Below, in pieces: positions 57,283-64,000 of a DNA stretch of 64,000 nucleotides. Position numbers and translations under genes: made by a program. Under the pieces are notes generated by a model. It did no database searches, was not told the DNA's origin, and saw only the letters and a list, made by a program, of their open reading frames with translations. The DNA comes from Telluria mixta. Its GTDB lineage: Bacteria > Pseudomonadota > Gammaproteobacteria > Burkholderiales > Burkholderiaceae_D. The DNA lies in NCBI RefSeq assembly GCF_029223865.1, contig NZ_CP119520.1, positions 7,254,001 to 7,318,000 of the forward strand. The letters run 5' to 3'. Positions within the stretch are counted from its first letter, which is position 1, and each line of letters starts with the position of its first letter.

Positions 57283-59343
57283 ATGACAGCCCAGCCCACC
57301 CAACAGCCCAGGCAGGGCGCGCGCATGTCGCGCCCGGTGAAGATCACGCTCGGCATCCTCGGCGTGCTGGTGGCGATTCCCGTCATCGCCATCATCATCC
57401 TGCTCACGTTCGACTGGAACCGCGTGAAGCCCTGGCTCAACGACAAGGTCAGCGACGCGATCGAGCGCCCGTTCGCCATCCGAGGCAATCTCGCCGTGCA
57501 TTGGGAGCAGCCGTCGAAAAGCATACCGAAAGGCCAGCGGACGTGGCGCGACTACATCCCGTGGCCGCACCTGTACGCGGACGACGTCCACGTGGGCAAC
57601 CCGGAAGGCCTGCCCCAGCGCGACATGGCCAGCGTGCGCCAGTTCTCGTTCTCGCTCGATCCGTTCGCCCTGCTCGGCCACCGCATCCACGTGCCCGTGC
57701 TGCGCTTCGACGGCCCGCAGGCCGAGCTGCTGCGCACCGACGCCACGCACTACAACTGGGTCTACAAGCACGAGCAAAAGAAATCGAAGTGGACCCTCGA
57801 CCTCGAACGCGTGGTGCTGAACAAGGGGACGATTCACGTGATCGACGCCGTCACCAAGGCCGACGTCACCGCCGACATCGACACGATCGCGAACGACCCG
57901 ACCTATGGCATCGCCTTCAAGCTGCGCGGCGAGTACAACGGCGCGCCGGTGGGCGGCGGCGGCAAGACGGGTTCCGTGCTGTCGCTGCGCGACCAGGACG
58001 AACCGTTCCCCGTCCAGGCCGACGTGCATTCGGCCAATACGCGCGTCGCCGTCGAAGGAACGGTCACGCGCCCCGCCCACCTCGCGGGCATCGATGTGAA
58101 ACTGACGCTGGCGGCGCCGTCGATGGCGCGGCTGTATCCGTTCACGGGCGTGCTGCTGCCCGAGACGCCCGCGTTCTCGACCCAGGGCCACCTGACGGGA
58201 GAAGTGGGCGAGAACAAGAGCCGCTGGGTGTACGACAAGTTCAAGGGCAAGGTGGGCCAGTCCGACATCGCGGGCCGCTTTGAATTCGCGACCGGCAAGC
58301 CCCGCAACAAGCTGACCGGCAACGTCGTGTCGCACCAGCTGCGCTTCGCCGACCTCGGCCCGCTGATCGGCGCCGATTCCAACGCGAGCAAGCGCGCACG
58401 GGGCGTCGAGGCCGTGCAGCCGGAAAACAAGGCCCTGCCCGTCGAGAAATTTCATACGGAGCGCTGGAAGGTGCTGGACGCCGACGTGCGCTTCACCGCG
58501 GACCGCATCGTCAAGGACAAGGACCTCCCCATCAGCAAGCTGCAAAGCCATGTCGTGATGAACAACGGTGTGCTGACCCTGGAGCCACTGAATTTCGTCA
58601 TGGCCGGCGGCAACGTCAACTCGAACATCAAGCTGGACGGCAGCAACGCCAGCAACCCGATCAAGGCCACGGCCGACGTCAAGGCGCGTGACATCCACAT
58701 CAAGGAATTGTTCCCGCAAATCGAAAAGATGCAGGCGACCGTCGGCTCGATCTATGGCGAAGCGAAGCTGTCGGCGACGGGCGACTCCGTCGGCGCGATG
58801 CTGGCCGATGCGAATGGCGAAGTGAAGGGTCTCGTCAGCCAGGGCGTCGTCAGCAAGCTGTTGCTCGAAGAGGCCGGCCTGAACGTCGGCAACATCATCA
58901 TCACGAAACTGTTCGGCGACAAGCAAGTCCAGCTGAACTGCCTCGCCGCCGACCTGGCCGTGACGGATGGCGTGGCCCGCACGCGCACATTCGTGCTCGA
59001 CACGGACGAAGCCATCGTCGACATCAATGGCTGGGTGAACATGTCGACCGAGCAGATGGATCTGCGCATCAAACCGGAGACCAAAGGGCTGCGCCTGTTC
59101 ACGTTGCGCACGCCGTTCTACGTGCGGGGTACCTTCAAGAATCCGGACCTGTCGCTCGACAAGAAGGTGCTGGCGCTGAAAGGCGGCGCCGCGGCCGCGC
59201 TGGCCGTCGTCGCGGCACCGGCCGCCGCCCTGCTCCCGCTGATCAACACGGGACCGGGCAAGGACAGCCCTTGCAACGCGCTGCTGGCGAAGGCGGGTGC
59301 GAAGCCTGTTGCGCCGCCGCCGGGCAAGAGCGCGAAACGCTGA
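57283..59343 (+). CDS. AsmA-family protein
   Basis: A 686-residue protein with one N-terminal membrane helix (ITLGILGVLVAIPVIAIIIL) and a long periplasmic beta-rich part, with the AsmA end (LFTLRTPFYVRGTFKNPDLS). AsmA-like proteins bridge membranes and support lipid transport. E. coli AsmA has 617 residues. The start has AAGGAAGGCC before it. It ends in Ala/Pro-rich basic GKSAKR. Confidence 0.9.
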   Translation: MTAQPTQQPRQGARMSRPVKITLGILGVLVAIPVIAIIILLTFDWNRVKPWLNDKVSDAIERPFAIRGNLAVHWEQPSKSIPKGQRTWRDYIPWPHLYADDVHVGNPEGLPQRDMASVRQFSFSLDPFALLGHRIHVPVLRFDGPQAELLRTDATHYNWVYKHEQKKSKWTLDLERVVLNKGTIHVIDAVTKADVTADIDTIANDPTYGIAFKLRGEYNGAPVGGGGKTGSVLSLRDQDEPFPVQADVHSANTRVAVEGTVTRPAHLAGIDVKLTLAAPSMARLYPFTGVLLPETPAFSTQGHLTGEVGENKSRWVYDKFKGKVGQSDIAGRFEFATGKPRNKLTGNVVSHQLRFADLGPLIGADSNASKRARGVEAVQPENKALPVEKFHTERWKVLDADVRFTADRIVKDKDLPISKLQSHVVMNNGVLTLEPLNFVMAGGNVNSNIKLDGSNASNPIKATADVKARDIHIKELFPQIEKMQATVGSIYGEAKLSATGDSVGAMLADANGEVKGLVSQGVVSKLLLEEAGLNVGNIIITKLFGDKQVQLNCLAADLAVTDGVARTRTFVLDTDEAIVDINGWVNMSTEQMDLRIKPETKGLRLFTLRTPFYVRGTFKNPDLSLDKKVLALKGGAAAALAVVAAPAAALLPLINTGPGKDSPCNALLAKAGAKPVAPPPGKSAKR

Positions 59344-59468
59344 TGCTGTGATGTCACAGTGTTATTTGTCGTACAGACCGCTATGCGATGCACATGTAAT
59401 CTGGAGTCATGGTAAGGCCGGCGCCGTTCCCGAACAGCAGGCCGGCATCGCGAGGAAGCGCAGAAGGC

Positions 59469-59801
59469 ATGAAACGATTCAGTACAGGCAGGACCCCGGC
59501 GGCACTATCGACATCGGCACTGCTGGCGGCTCTGGCCCTGTGCGGGATCACGGGATGCGCAACGGACAGCCCGAAGGCTGTCGTAGGGCAAACCGATGAC
59601 GCCGGCATCACGGCCGGCGTGAAGGCCGCCCTCCTCGGCGATGCCAGCCTGAAGGTAGGCGAGATCGACGTCGATACGGACCAGGGGGTCGTCCGGCTGA
59701 GCGGATTCGTGAGCTCCGCGGACGACGTGGCGGCGGCCGCCGCGGCCGCGCGCACCGTGAGGGGCGTCAGATCGGTCAGGAATGAGCTGCGCCTGAAGTG
59801 A
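59469..59801 (+). CDS. BON-domain lipoprotein, second copy
   Basis: A 110-residue lipoprotein (CGITG then Cys) with a BON domain very like the one at 52247: TDDAGITAGVKAALLGDASL and GVVRLSGFVSSADDVAAAAA. The start at 59469 is chosen for the signal peptide; the frame from 59409 is longer but unsupported. It is 28 bases from the next glycine-zipper gene. Confidence 0.88.
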   Translation: MKRFSTGRTPAALSTSALLAALALCGITGCATDSPKAVVGQTDDAGITAGVKAALLGDASLKVGEIDVDTDQGVVRLSGFVSSADDVAAAAAAARTVRGVRSVRNELRLK

Positions 59802-59829
59802 GCAAGCAACCCACCTTAAGGAGATCAAC

Positions 59830-60051
59830 ATGAAAACCATCAAGCACATCATCGCGACCGCAACGCTGGCAACCGTGGCCCTGGGCCTGACCGGCTGCGC
59901 CGGCATGTCGAAGCAGGACCGTAACACCGCCATCGGCGCCGGCGCCGGCGCAGTGGTCGGCGGCGCCCTGACGGGCGGCAGCGCTGTCGGTACCGTCGGT
60001 GGCGCAGCCGTGGGCGGCGTGATCGGCAACCAGGTGAAGACGACGCACTGA
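59830..60051 (+). CDS. Small glycine-zipper lipoprotein
   Basis: A 73-residue lipoprotein (GLTG then Cys) whose mature part is one glycine zipper, IGAGAGAVVGGALTGGSAVG then GGAAVGGVIGNQV. This is the osmotically inducible OsmB-like type. AAGGAG lies before the ATG. A bidirectional terminator follows. Confidence 0.9.
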   Translation: MKTIKHIIATATLATVALGLTGCAGMSKQDRNTAIGAGAGAVVGGALTGGSAVGTVGGAAVGGVIGNQVKTTH

Positions 60052-60068
60052 TCGCGTTTCACACCCGA

Positions 60069-60101
60069 ATGAAAACGCCCCGCATGCCGGGGCGTTTTCA
60101 T
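60069..60101. terminator. Bidirectional terminator
   Basis: ATGAAAACGCCCCG (60069-60082) and CGGGGCGTTTTCAT (60088-60101) form a 14-pair stem with A-run and T-run on opposite sides, so it can stop both the zipper gene and the convergent Crp/Fnr gene. Confidence 0.9.
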
Positions 60102-60116
60102 ATGGATCGACGAGGA

Positions 60117-60848
60117 TCAGACCAGCACGGGCGCGCCGACGCCGGCACCCGCTTCGCGCACGATCTCGTAGCAGGTGCAGGCGGCTGCAGCGAGACGTGC
60201 CGGATCGAGGATCTCGATATTGCCGCGGCTGTAGTTGATGAGCCCCTGCTGCTGCAACGCGCTGGCGGCCTTGGTGACGCCCACGCGGCGCACGCCCAGC
60301 GCGTGGGCCAGGAATTCGTGGGTGAGGTGGAATTTGTCGGATTGCAGGCGGTCGCGCGTGACGAGCAGCGAGCGCGCGAGACGCGCCTCCAGCACGTGGT
60401 AGCGGCTGCAGACGGCGATCTGGATGGCCTGGGCCAGCAGAACATCCGTGTAGCGGTACAGCACGCGCTGCAGGGCCGGGTTGCGGGCGAATTCGGTGCG
60501 CAGGCGGTCGGCGTCGATGCGGCTGGCGCTGCCCGCGCGCTGCACGACGGCGCGCACCTGCGTCGTCTCGTGGCCGAGCGCGACGGTGGCACCCAGCATG
60601 CCTTCGCGGCCCACGAGGCCCACCTCGAGCGTCATGCGGCCTTCGGCCACGGCCATCATCGAGATCAGGCAGTCGTGCGGAAAATAGATGTGGCGGATGG
60701 TGTCGCCCGGCTCGCACAGCACGGCGCCGACGTCCACCTTGACCTGGTCGAGCGCCGGCAGCATCCGTGCCAGCTCCTGCGGCGGCAGCGCAGCCAGCAG
60801 CAGGTTGGCATTGTGCTCGGCGACCACAGGTGGGACGGCTGAATTCAT
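60117..60848 (-). CDS. Crp/Fnr-family regulator
   Basis: A 243-residue regulator: cyclic-nucleotide-like beta-roll (about 30-140: GDTIRHIYFPHDCLISMMAV, LVGREGMLGATVALG) and a C-terminal winged helix (DKFHLTHEFLAHALGVRRVG, TKAASALQQQGLINYSRGNI). The Fnr iron-sulfur cysteines are absent, so the signal is not oxygen by that route. The start at 60848 has GAGGG; 60872 is the alternative. It is surrounded by envelope-stress genes and may control them. Confidence 0.88.
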   Translation of the reverse strand: MNSAVPPVVAEHNANLLLAALPPQELARMLPALDQVKVDVGAVLCEPGDTIRHIYFPHDCLISMMAVAEGRMTLEVGLVGREGMLGATVALGHETTQVRAVVQRAGSASRIDADRLRTEFARNPALQRVLYRYTDVLLAQAIQIAVCSRYHVLEARLARSLLVTRDRLQSDKFHLTHEFLAHALGVRRVGVTKAASALQQQGLINYSRGNIEILDPARLAAAACTCYEIVREAGAGVGAPVLV

Positions 60849-61080
60849 CGGACCCTCGCGGTTGGACTTCATCGGTTCACTCGTTTGGGAGATTCGGAAC
60901 GGCGTCTTTACACCATCCGGAAACATTTGCAAACAACTTTTAGTCAGCGTAACGGCCGTGCTGGGGCAAGTATGTACGGTGACGCACGGAATAGGGTGTT
61001 GTTGCAAGGGACAATGAAAACGTACCGGACTCGAGGCTTTCGACGACGCCTCGTCCCCACCGACACCCGAAAGGAAAGCC

Positions 61081-61911
61081 ATGGACACGCATCCCACCCC
61101 GCCCGCACGGGCCAGGCAACACCCACTCCTGATTGCGGCCGCGATTGCAGTCATCCTGTTCTGTGCGATCGGCACGGCGGCCATCATGGGCTGGCTGCCG
61201 ACGTCGACCGGTGGCAACCGCGGCCAGCTGAGCGACGCCGACCGCGCGGCCCTGTCGGCCGGCATACAACAGCCGGGCCAGCCGGGCTATGTGGCACCCG
61301 CCGCGCCGCTCGCGAGCCAGGCGCAGCCCGCCTATCCGGTGCAGACGCCCGTACAGCCCACCTACCCTGCCCCGGCCGCTGCGCAGACCTATGCGGCACC
61401 GGACACCGCGTACGGCTACGGCGGCAGCCAGGGATCGACGAGCGCCGGCGCCGACTACGCGCCCGCCCCGGCCCCGCAATACGCGCCGGCCGAGCGCGCC
61501 GCAGCCGAACCGGCACCGGCACCGAAGGTCGTCCGCAAGTCGACCAAGGTCGCCTCCAACGACACCGGCAGCAACTGGTGCAATAACTGCGGCAACATCG
61601 AATCGATCCGCCAGATCAAGACGCGCGCCCAGGGCAGCGGCGTGGGGGCGGCGGGCGGCGCCATCCTCGGCGGGTTGCTGGGCAACCAGGTCGGCAGCGG
61701 TCACGGCCGGCAACTGGCTACCGTCGCCGGCGCGGTCGGCGGTGCCGTCGTGGGCAACCAGGTCGAAGGCAATATGAAGGCCGACGTCAGCTACGAGATC
61801 CGTGTCCGTCTCGACGACGGCACGCTGCGCACGTTCCACCAGCACAGCGCGCCGCCGTGGCGTACGGGCGACCGCGTGCGCATCGTGAAAGGCTCGCTGC
61901 GCTCGGCCTGA
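61081..61911 (+). CDS. Glycine-zipper 2TM protein with long periplasmic linker, second copy
   Basis: A 276-residue protein with an N-terminal membrane anchor (LLIAAAIAVILFCAIGTAAI), a Pro/Ala/Gln-rich linker (about 60-150), then NWCNNCGNIESIRQI with a CxxC, a zipper (GAAGGAILGGLLGNQVGSG) and VRLDDGTLRTFHQHSA, GDRVRIVKGSLRSA. The C-terminal half matches the protein at 53380, but it is anchored rather than a lipoprotein. A terminator follows. Confidence 0.88.
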   Translation: MDTHPTPPARARQHPLLIAAAIAVILFCAIGTAAIMGWLPTSTGGNRGQLSDADRAALSAGIQQPGQPGYVAPAAPLASQAQPAYPVQTPVQPTYPAPAAAQTYAAPDTAYGYGGSQGSTSAGADYAPAPAPQYAPAERAAAEPAPAPKVVRKSTKVASNDTGSNWCNNCGNIESIRQIKTRAQGSGVGAAGGAILGGLLGNQVGSGHGRQLATVAGAVGGAVVGNQVEGNMKADVSYEIRVRLDDGTLRTFHQHSAPPWRTGDRVRIVKGSLRSA

Positions 61912-61932
61912 GGGAACGCGGGTGAACCGGCC

Positions 61933-61961
61933 AACCGGGGCTTCGGCCCCGGTTTTTTTTT
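61933..61961 (+). terminator. Terminator of the second glycine-zipper gene
   Basis: AACCGGGGC (61933-61941), TTCG, GCCCCGGTT (61946-61954), then T to 61961. Confidence 0.92.
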
Positions 61962-62128
61962 GTTCAGTTGCGTGCTATGTTGGAGACAGGCGCGCAAGCG
62001 TTTGCGCCTTGTACGATCGCTCACTAAGTTTTCTTTTTCGCAATGTGCGTTGGCGCACTGATGAGTTTGCTTCAGCGCATCAGTATCGGCTTCATACGGC
62101 AGAGATCACTCAAGCGAAAGGACGCGAC

Positions 62129-62359
62129 ATGAACAGCGTGGCATGGATCGGCATCATTCTCTGGGGACTTCTCCTGACGGGCTTCGGCCTCGCCAGCGCA
62201 GGTCCGGCACCGCAGGCCACGACGGCCGACATGGCGGCCCAGGACGTCTTTTTCCTGATCACGGGCGGCCTGCTGACCTGCCTCATCGGCGTGCTTGGCC
62301 TGATGGGCTTCATGGGCTGGGTCCCGGGCTTGCACGAGGAACAAAAAAACGCGATGTAA
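62129..62359 (+). CDS. Small two-helix membrane protein
   Basis: A 76-residue protein with two transmembrane helices (VAWIGIILWGLLLTGFGLA; VFFLITGGLLTCLIGVLGLM) and a short charged tail. No family is recognised. The start at 62129 follows a GGACGCGAC stretch. It lies 217 bases from the previous gene, a gap that contains only the terminator and AT-rich sequence. Confidence 0.65.
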   Translation: MNSVAWIGIILWGLLLTGFGLASAGPAPQATTADMAAQDVFFLITGGLLTCLIGVLGLMGFMGWVPGLHEEQKNAM

Positions 62360-62446
62360 TGTACGGCATCGTACGGAATGTAAAGCTTGTTAGTTCGATA
62401 CTGGATTCACGGCACAGCAACGCCGGTCAACCATGAGGACACTATC

Positions 62447-62593
62447 ATGCTCTACACAATTGCCGTCATTCTCATCATTCTGTGGCTGCTCGGTCTGGTA
62501 ACTTCCTACACCGTCGGCGGTTTCATCCATATCCTGCTGGTCGTCGCCGTCATCATGATCCTGGTGCGCCTGATCAGTGGCCGAGGCATATAG
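62447..62593 (+). CDS. DUF5670 (lmo0937-like) small membrane protein
   Basis: A 48-residue protein, MLYTIAVILIILWLLGLVTS then HILLVVAVIMILVRLISGRG: the two hydrophobic helices of the DUF5670/lmo0937 family. The function is unknown, but relatives lie in stress regulons. The ATG at 62447 is the clear start. Confidence 0.85.
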   Translation: MLYTIAVILIILWLLGLVTSYTVGGFIHILLVVAVIMILVRLISGRGI

Positions 62594-62723
62594 CAGTATC
62601 ATAGCGGCACGCAACGTCGTGCCGAACCGCAGTGAACTGCGGACCTGACCGATCCGTTTCGCGGTCGTGCCCTCTGCTGCGGGTGCGACTACGAAACGGA
62701 TATTTTTTTGCAAGGAGACCACC

Positions 62724-63395
62724 ATGAAAACAACCCTGATCCGTTCCACCCTGTGCGCCACCGCCTTCGCCGTGGCCGCCACCGGCTGCGCCGACATGAG
62801 CCAGACCCAGCGCGGTACCGCCACCGGCGCCGGCGTCGGTGCCGGTCTCGGCGCGATTCTCGGCGCCTCGACGGGCGGCGGCGGTTCCGGCCGGGCCACC
62901 CGCGGCGCGGTGCTGGGCGCGGCAGCGGGCGCCGTCGTCGGCAACGTCTGGTCGCGCCATATGGAACAGCAGCGCCAGCAGATGGAACAGGCCACGCGCG
63001 GCACCGGCGTGCAGGTCTCGCAGACGTCCGACAACCGCCTGAAACTCGAGATCCCGAGCGACGTGTCGTTCGACACGAACCGCTCCGACATCAAGTCGAA
63101 CTTCCGCCCGATCCTCGACCGTTTCGCGCAGACGCTGAACGAGAACCCGGCGACCAACGTGACCATCATCGGCCACACGGACAACACGGGCAGCGACCAG
63201 ATCAACCAGCCGCTGTCGCTGGACCGCGCCGCGCACACGCGCGACTATCTGACGGCGCGCGGCATCAATCCGGCCCGCATCACGGTCGAAGGCCGCGCCG
63301 CGCGCGAACCGATCGCCAACAACGACGATCCGGCCGGCCGCGCGCGCAACCGCCGCGTCGAGATTTACGTGAGCGAACCGGCCCGGCAAGGCTGA
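62724..63395 (+). CDS. OmpA-family lipoprotein with glycine zipper, second copy
   Basis: A 223-residue lipoprotein (AATG then Cys) with a zipper (GAGVGAGLGAILGASTGGG; GAVLGAAAGAVVGNVW) and C-terminal OmpA domain (about 105-215: LEIPSDVSFDTNRSDI, IGHTDNTGSDQINQPLS and EGRAAREPIANN). It resembles YiaD and ArfA-like envelope proteins. The AAGGAG upstream of the ATG at 62724 fixes the start. Confidence 0.9.
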   Translation: MKTTLIRSTLCATAFAVAATGCADMSQTQRGTATGAGVGAGLGAILGASTGGGGSGRATRGAVLGAAAGAVVGNVWSRHMEQQRQQMEQATRGTGVQVSQTSDNRLKLEIPSDVSFDTNRSDIKSNFRPILDRFAQTLNENPATNVTIIGHTDNTGSDQINQPLSLDRAAHTRDYLTARGINPARITVEGRAAREPIANNDDPAGRARNRRVEIYVSEPARQG

Positions 63396-63472
63396 TCCCG
63401 ACGGCGCGCCGATGCGCGCCCATTCCCACGCGCACGGTGTATCCTCGGGCAAGGCCAACCACAGGAGATGCC

Positions 63473-64000
63473 ATGACCCGCGACACCGTGCGCATCGTCC
63501 GCGAGGAGATCCTCTCGGACCATTATCTGCCCCTCAAGAACGTCACCTACGCCCAGCGGCGCCAGGACGGCGAGCTGCAGGTCCAGTCGCGCGAAGTCTA
63601 CGACTGCGCGGACGGCGCCGCCGTTCTGCTGTACAACCGCGCCCACCGGTCGGTGGTGCTGACACGCCAGTTCCGCCTCGGCGCCCGCCTCGCCGGCCAC
63701 GATGGCTACCTGCTCGAAGCGGCGGCCGGCATGCTGGACGGCGCCGACCCGGCCGAACGCGCGAAAGCCGAAGCGCGCGAAGAAACCGGCTACGCCATCG
63801 AGCATGTGCAGCCCGCGCTGCAGCTGTACGTCAGCCCGGGTTCGACGACGGAACGCATCCATCTGTTCGTCGCGGAGTATGATCGCGCGCGGCGCTGCGA
63901 CGACGGCGGCGGCAACGCCGGGGAAGGCGAAGACATCGAGGTCGTCGAACTGGATTTCGACGACGCCCTCGCGATGGTCGAGACGGGCGACATCGTCGAT
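63473..64000 (+). CDS. NUDIX hydrolase, NudK/GDP-mannose type (cut by window edge)
   Basis: The first 176 codons of a NUDIX protein: YLPLKNVTYAQRRQDGELQV, then LLEAAAGMLDGADPAE and AEAREETGYA, the catalytic helix, in which the usual Arg before the Glu of the box is an Ala. NudK-type enzymes hydrolyse GDP-mannose and ADP-ribose-type sugars. An AGGAG site precedes the ATG at 63473. The end is outside the window. Confidence 0.85.
   Translation, partial: MTRDTVRIVREEILSDHYLPLKNVTYAQRRQDGELQVQSREVYDCADGAAVLLYNRAHRSVVLTRQFRLGARLAGHDGYLLEAAAGMLDGADPAERAKAEAREETGYAIEHVQPALQLYVSPGSTTERIHLFVAEYDRARRCDDGGGNAGEGEDIEVVELDFDDALAMVETGDIVD

Noticed and set aside
1..64000. CRISPR array, rRNA or tRNA gene
   Set aside because: No regular spacer array and no sequence with tRNA or rRNA features was seen on either strand by eye; a dedicated scan would be decisive.

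Overview
The window is a GC-rich bacterial chromosome segment. Gene content points to a betaproteobacterium of the Oxalobacteraceae, most like Massilia and relatives: divergent trmJ/suhB, a YaeQ/purU block, many TonB-dependent receptors with plant-polymer glycosidases, PHB-type acetoacetyl-CoA reductase, DUF2946 with copper chaperones, and GGGGTCAGAGC-type repeats. This is an inference from gene content; no rRNA or tRNA gene was seen. The window cuts a carboxymuconolactone decarboxylase-like gene at its left edge and a NUDIX hydrolase gene at its right edge.

Layout. 0-2.2 kb: decarboxylase-like gene and divergent LysR regulator, then an orphan PilT-like ATPase. 2.4-5 kb: GH3 beta-xylosidase-like enzyme behind a LacI-type box. 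5.2-6 kb: exported DUF2807 protein. 6-9.7 kb: reverse-strand copper operon (DUF2946, PCu(A)C chaperone, YcnI-like protein, TonB-dependent receptor). 9.7-13.5 kb: YaeQ, PurU, a medium-chain reductase, a KGG-repeat protein and a YgjP-like metallopeptidase. 13.7-20.4 kb: signalling cluster of porin-like protein, small phosphate-type binding protein, GGDEF-EAL protein and two tandem membrane diguanylate cyclases, with an EAL remnant between the cyclases. 20.4-29.7 kb: pectin-type utilisation locus (TonB receptor, GH28, GH43, divergent six-hairpin glycosidase, DeoR-type regulator). 30-34.3 kb: LOG protein, TetR regulator, then a Tat-exported protein, GMC oxidoreductase and lipase in an overlapping operon. 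34.4-37.9 kb: trmJ, suhB and a RhlE-type helicase. 38-39.3 kb: an IS3-family element inserted in a tandem repeat. 39.5-44.9 kb: MarR/MFS pair, hydroxypyruvate isomerase, lipoprotein with unknown partner, DksA/TraR-like protein, PhbB. 45-48.2 kb: glycine-rich stress protein, MtfA, peroxiredoxin-glutaredoxin fusion, winged-helix-like protein. 48.7-52.1 kb: OmpA-type protein, YihY, AI-2E-family transporter. 52.2-63.4 kb: an envelope and stress cluster of BON, glycine-zipper, OmpA, DUF4398, DUF883, YqjE-like and ferritin-like proteins, a Crp/Fnr regulator and AsmA. 63.5 kb to the end: NUDIX.

How the parts fit. The copper operon reads as one outer-membrane-to-periplasm copper handling route. The 13.7-20.4 kb cluster could couple a periplasmic ligand to c-di-GMP. 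The 20.4-29.7 kb locus imports and cuts a pectic polymer. The 52-63 kb cluster contains several pairs of related envelope proteins, suggesting local duplication or repeated recruitment into one stress regulon. The most notable structural findings are the recent EAL-end remnant between the cyclases, the IS3 element with 3-bp target duplication and -1 frameshift heptamer inside a tandem repeat, and a possibly leaderless copper operon with a dyad in its promoter.
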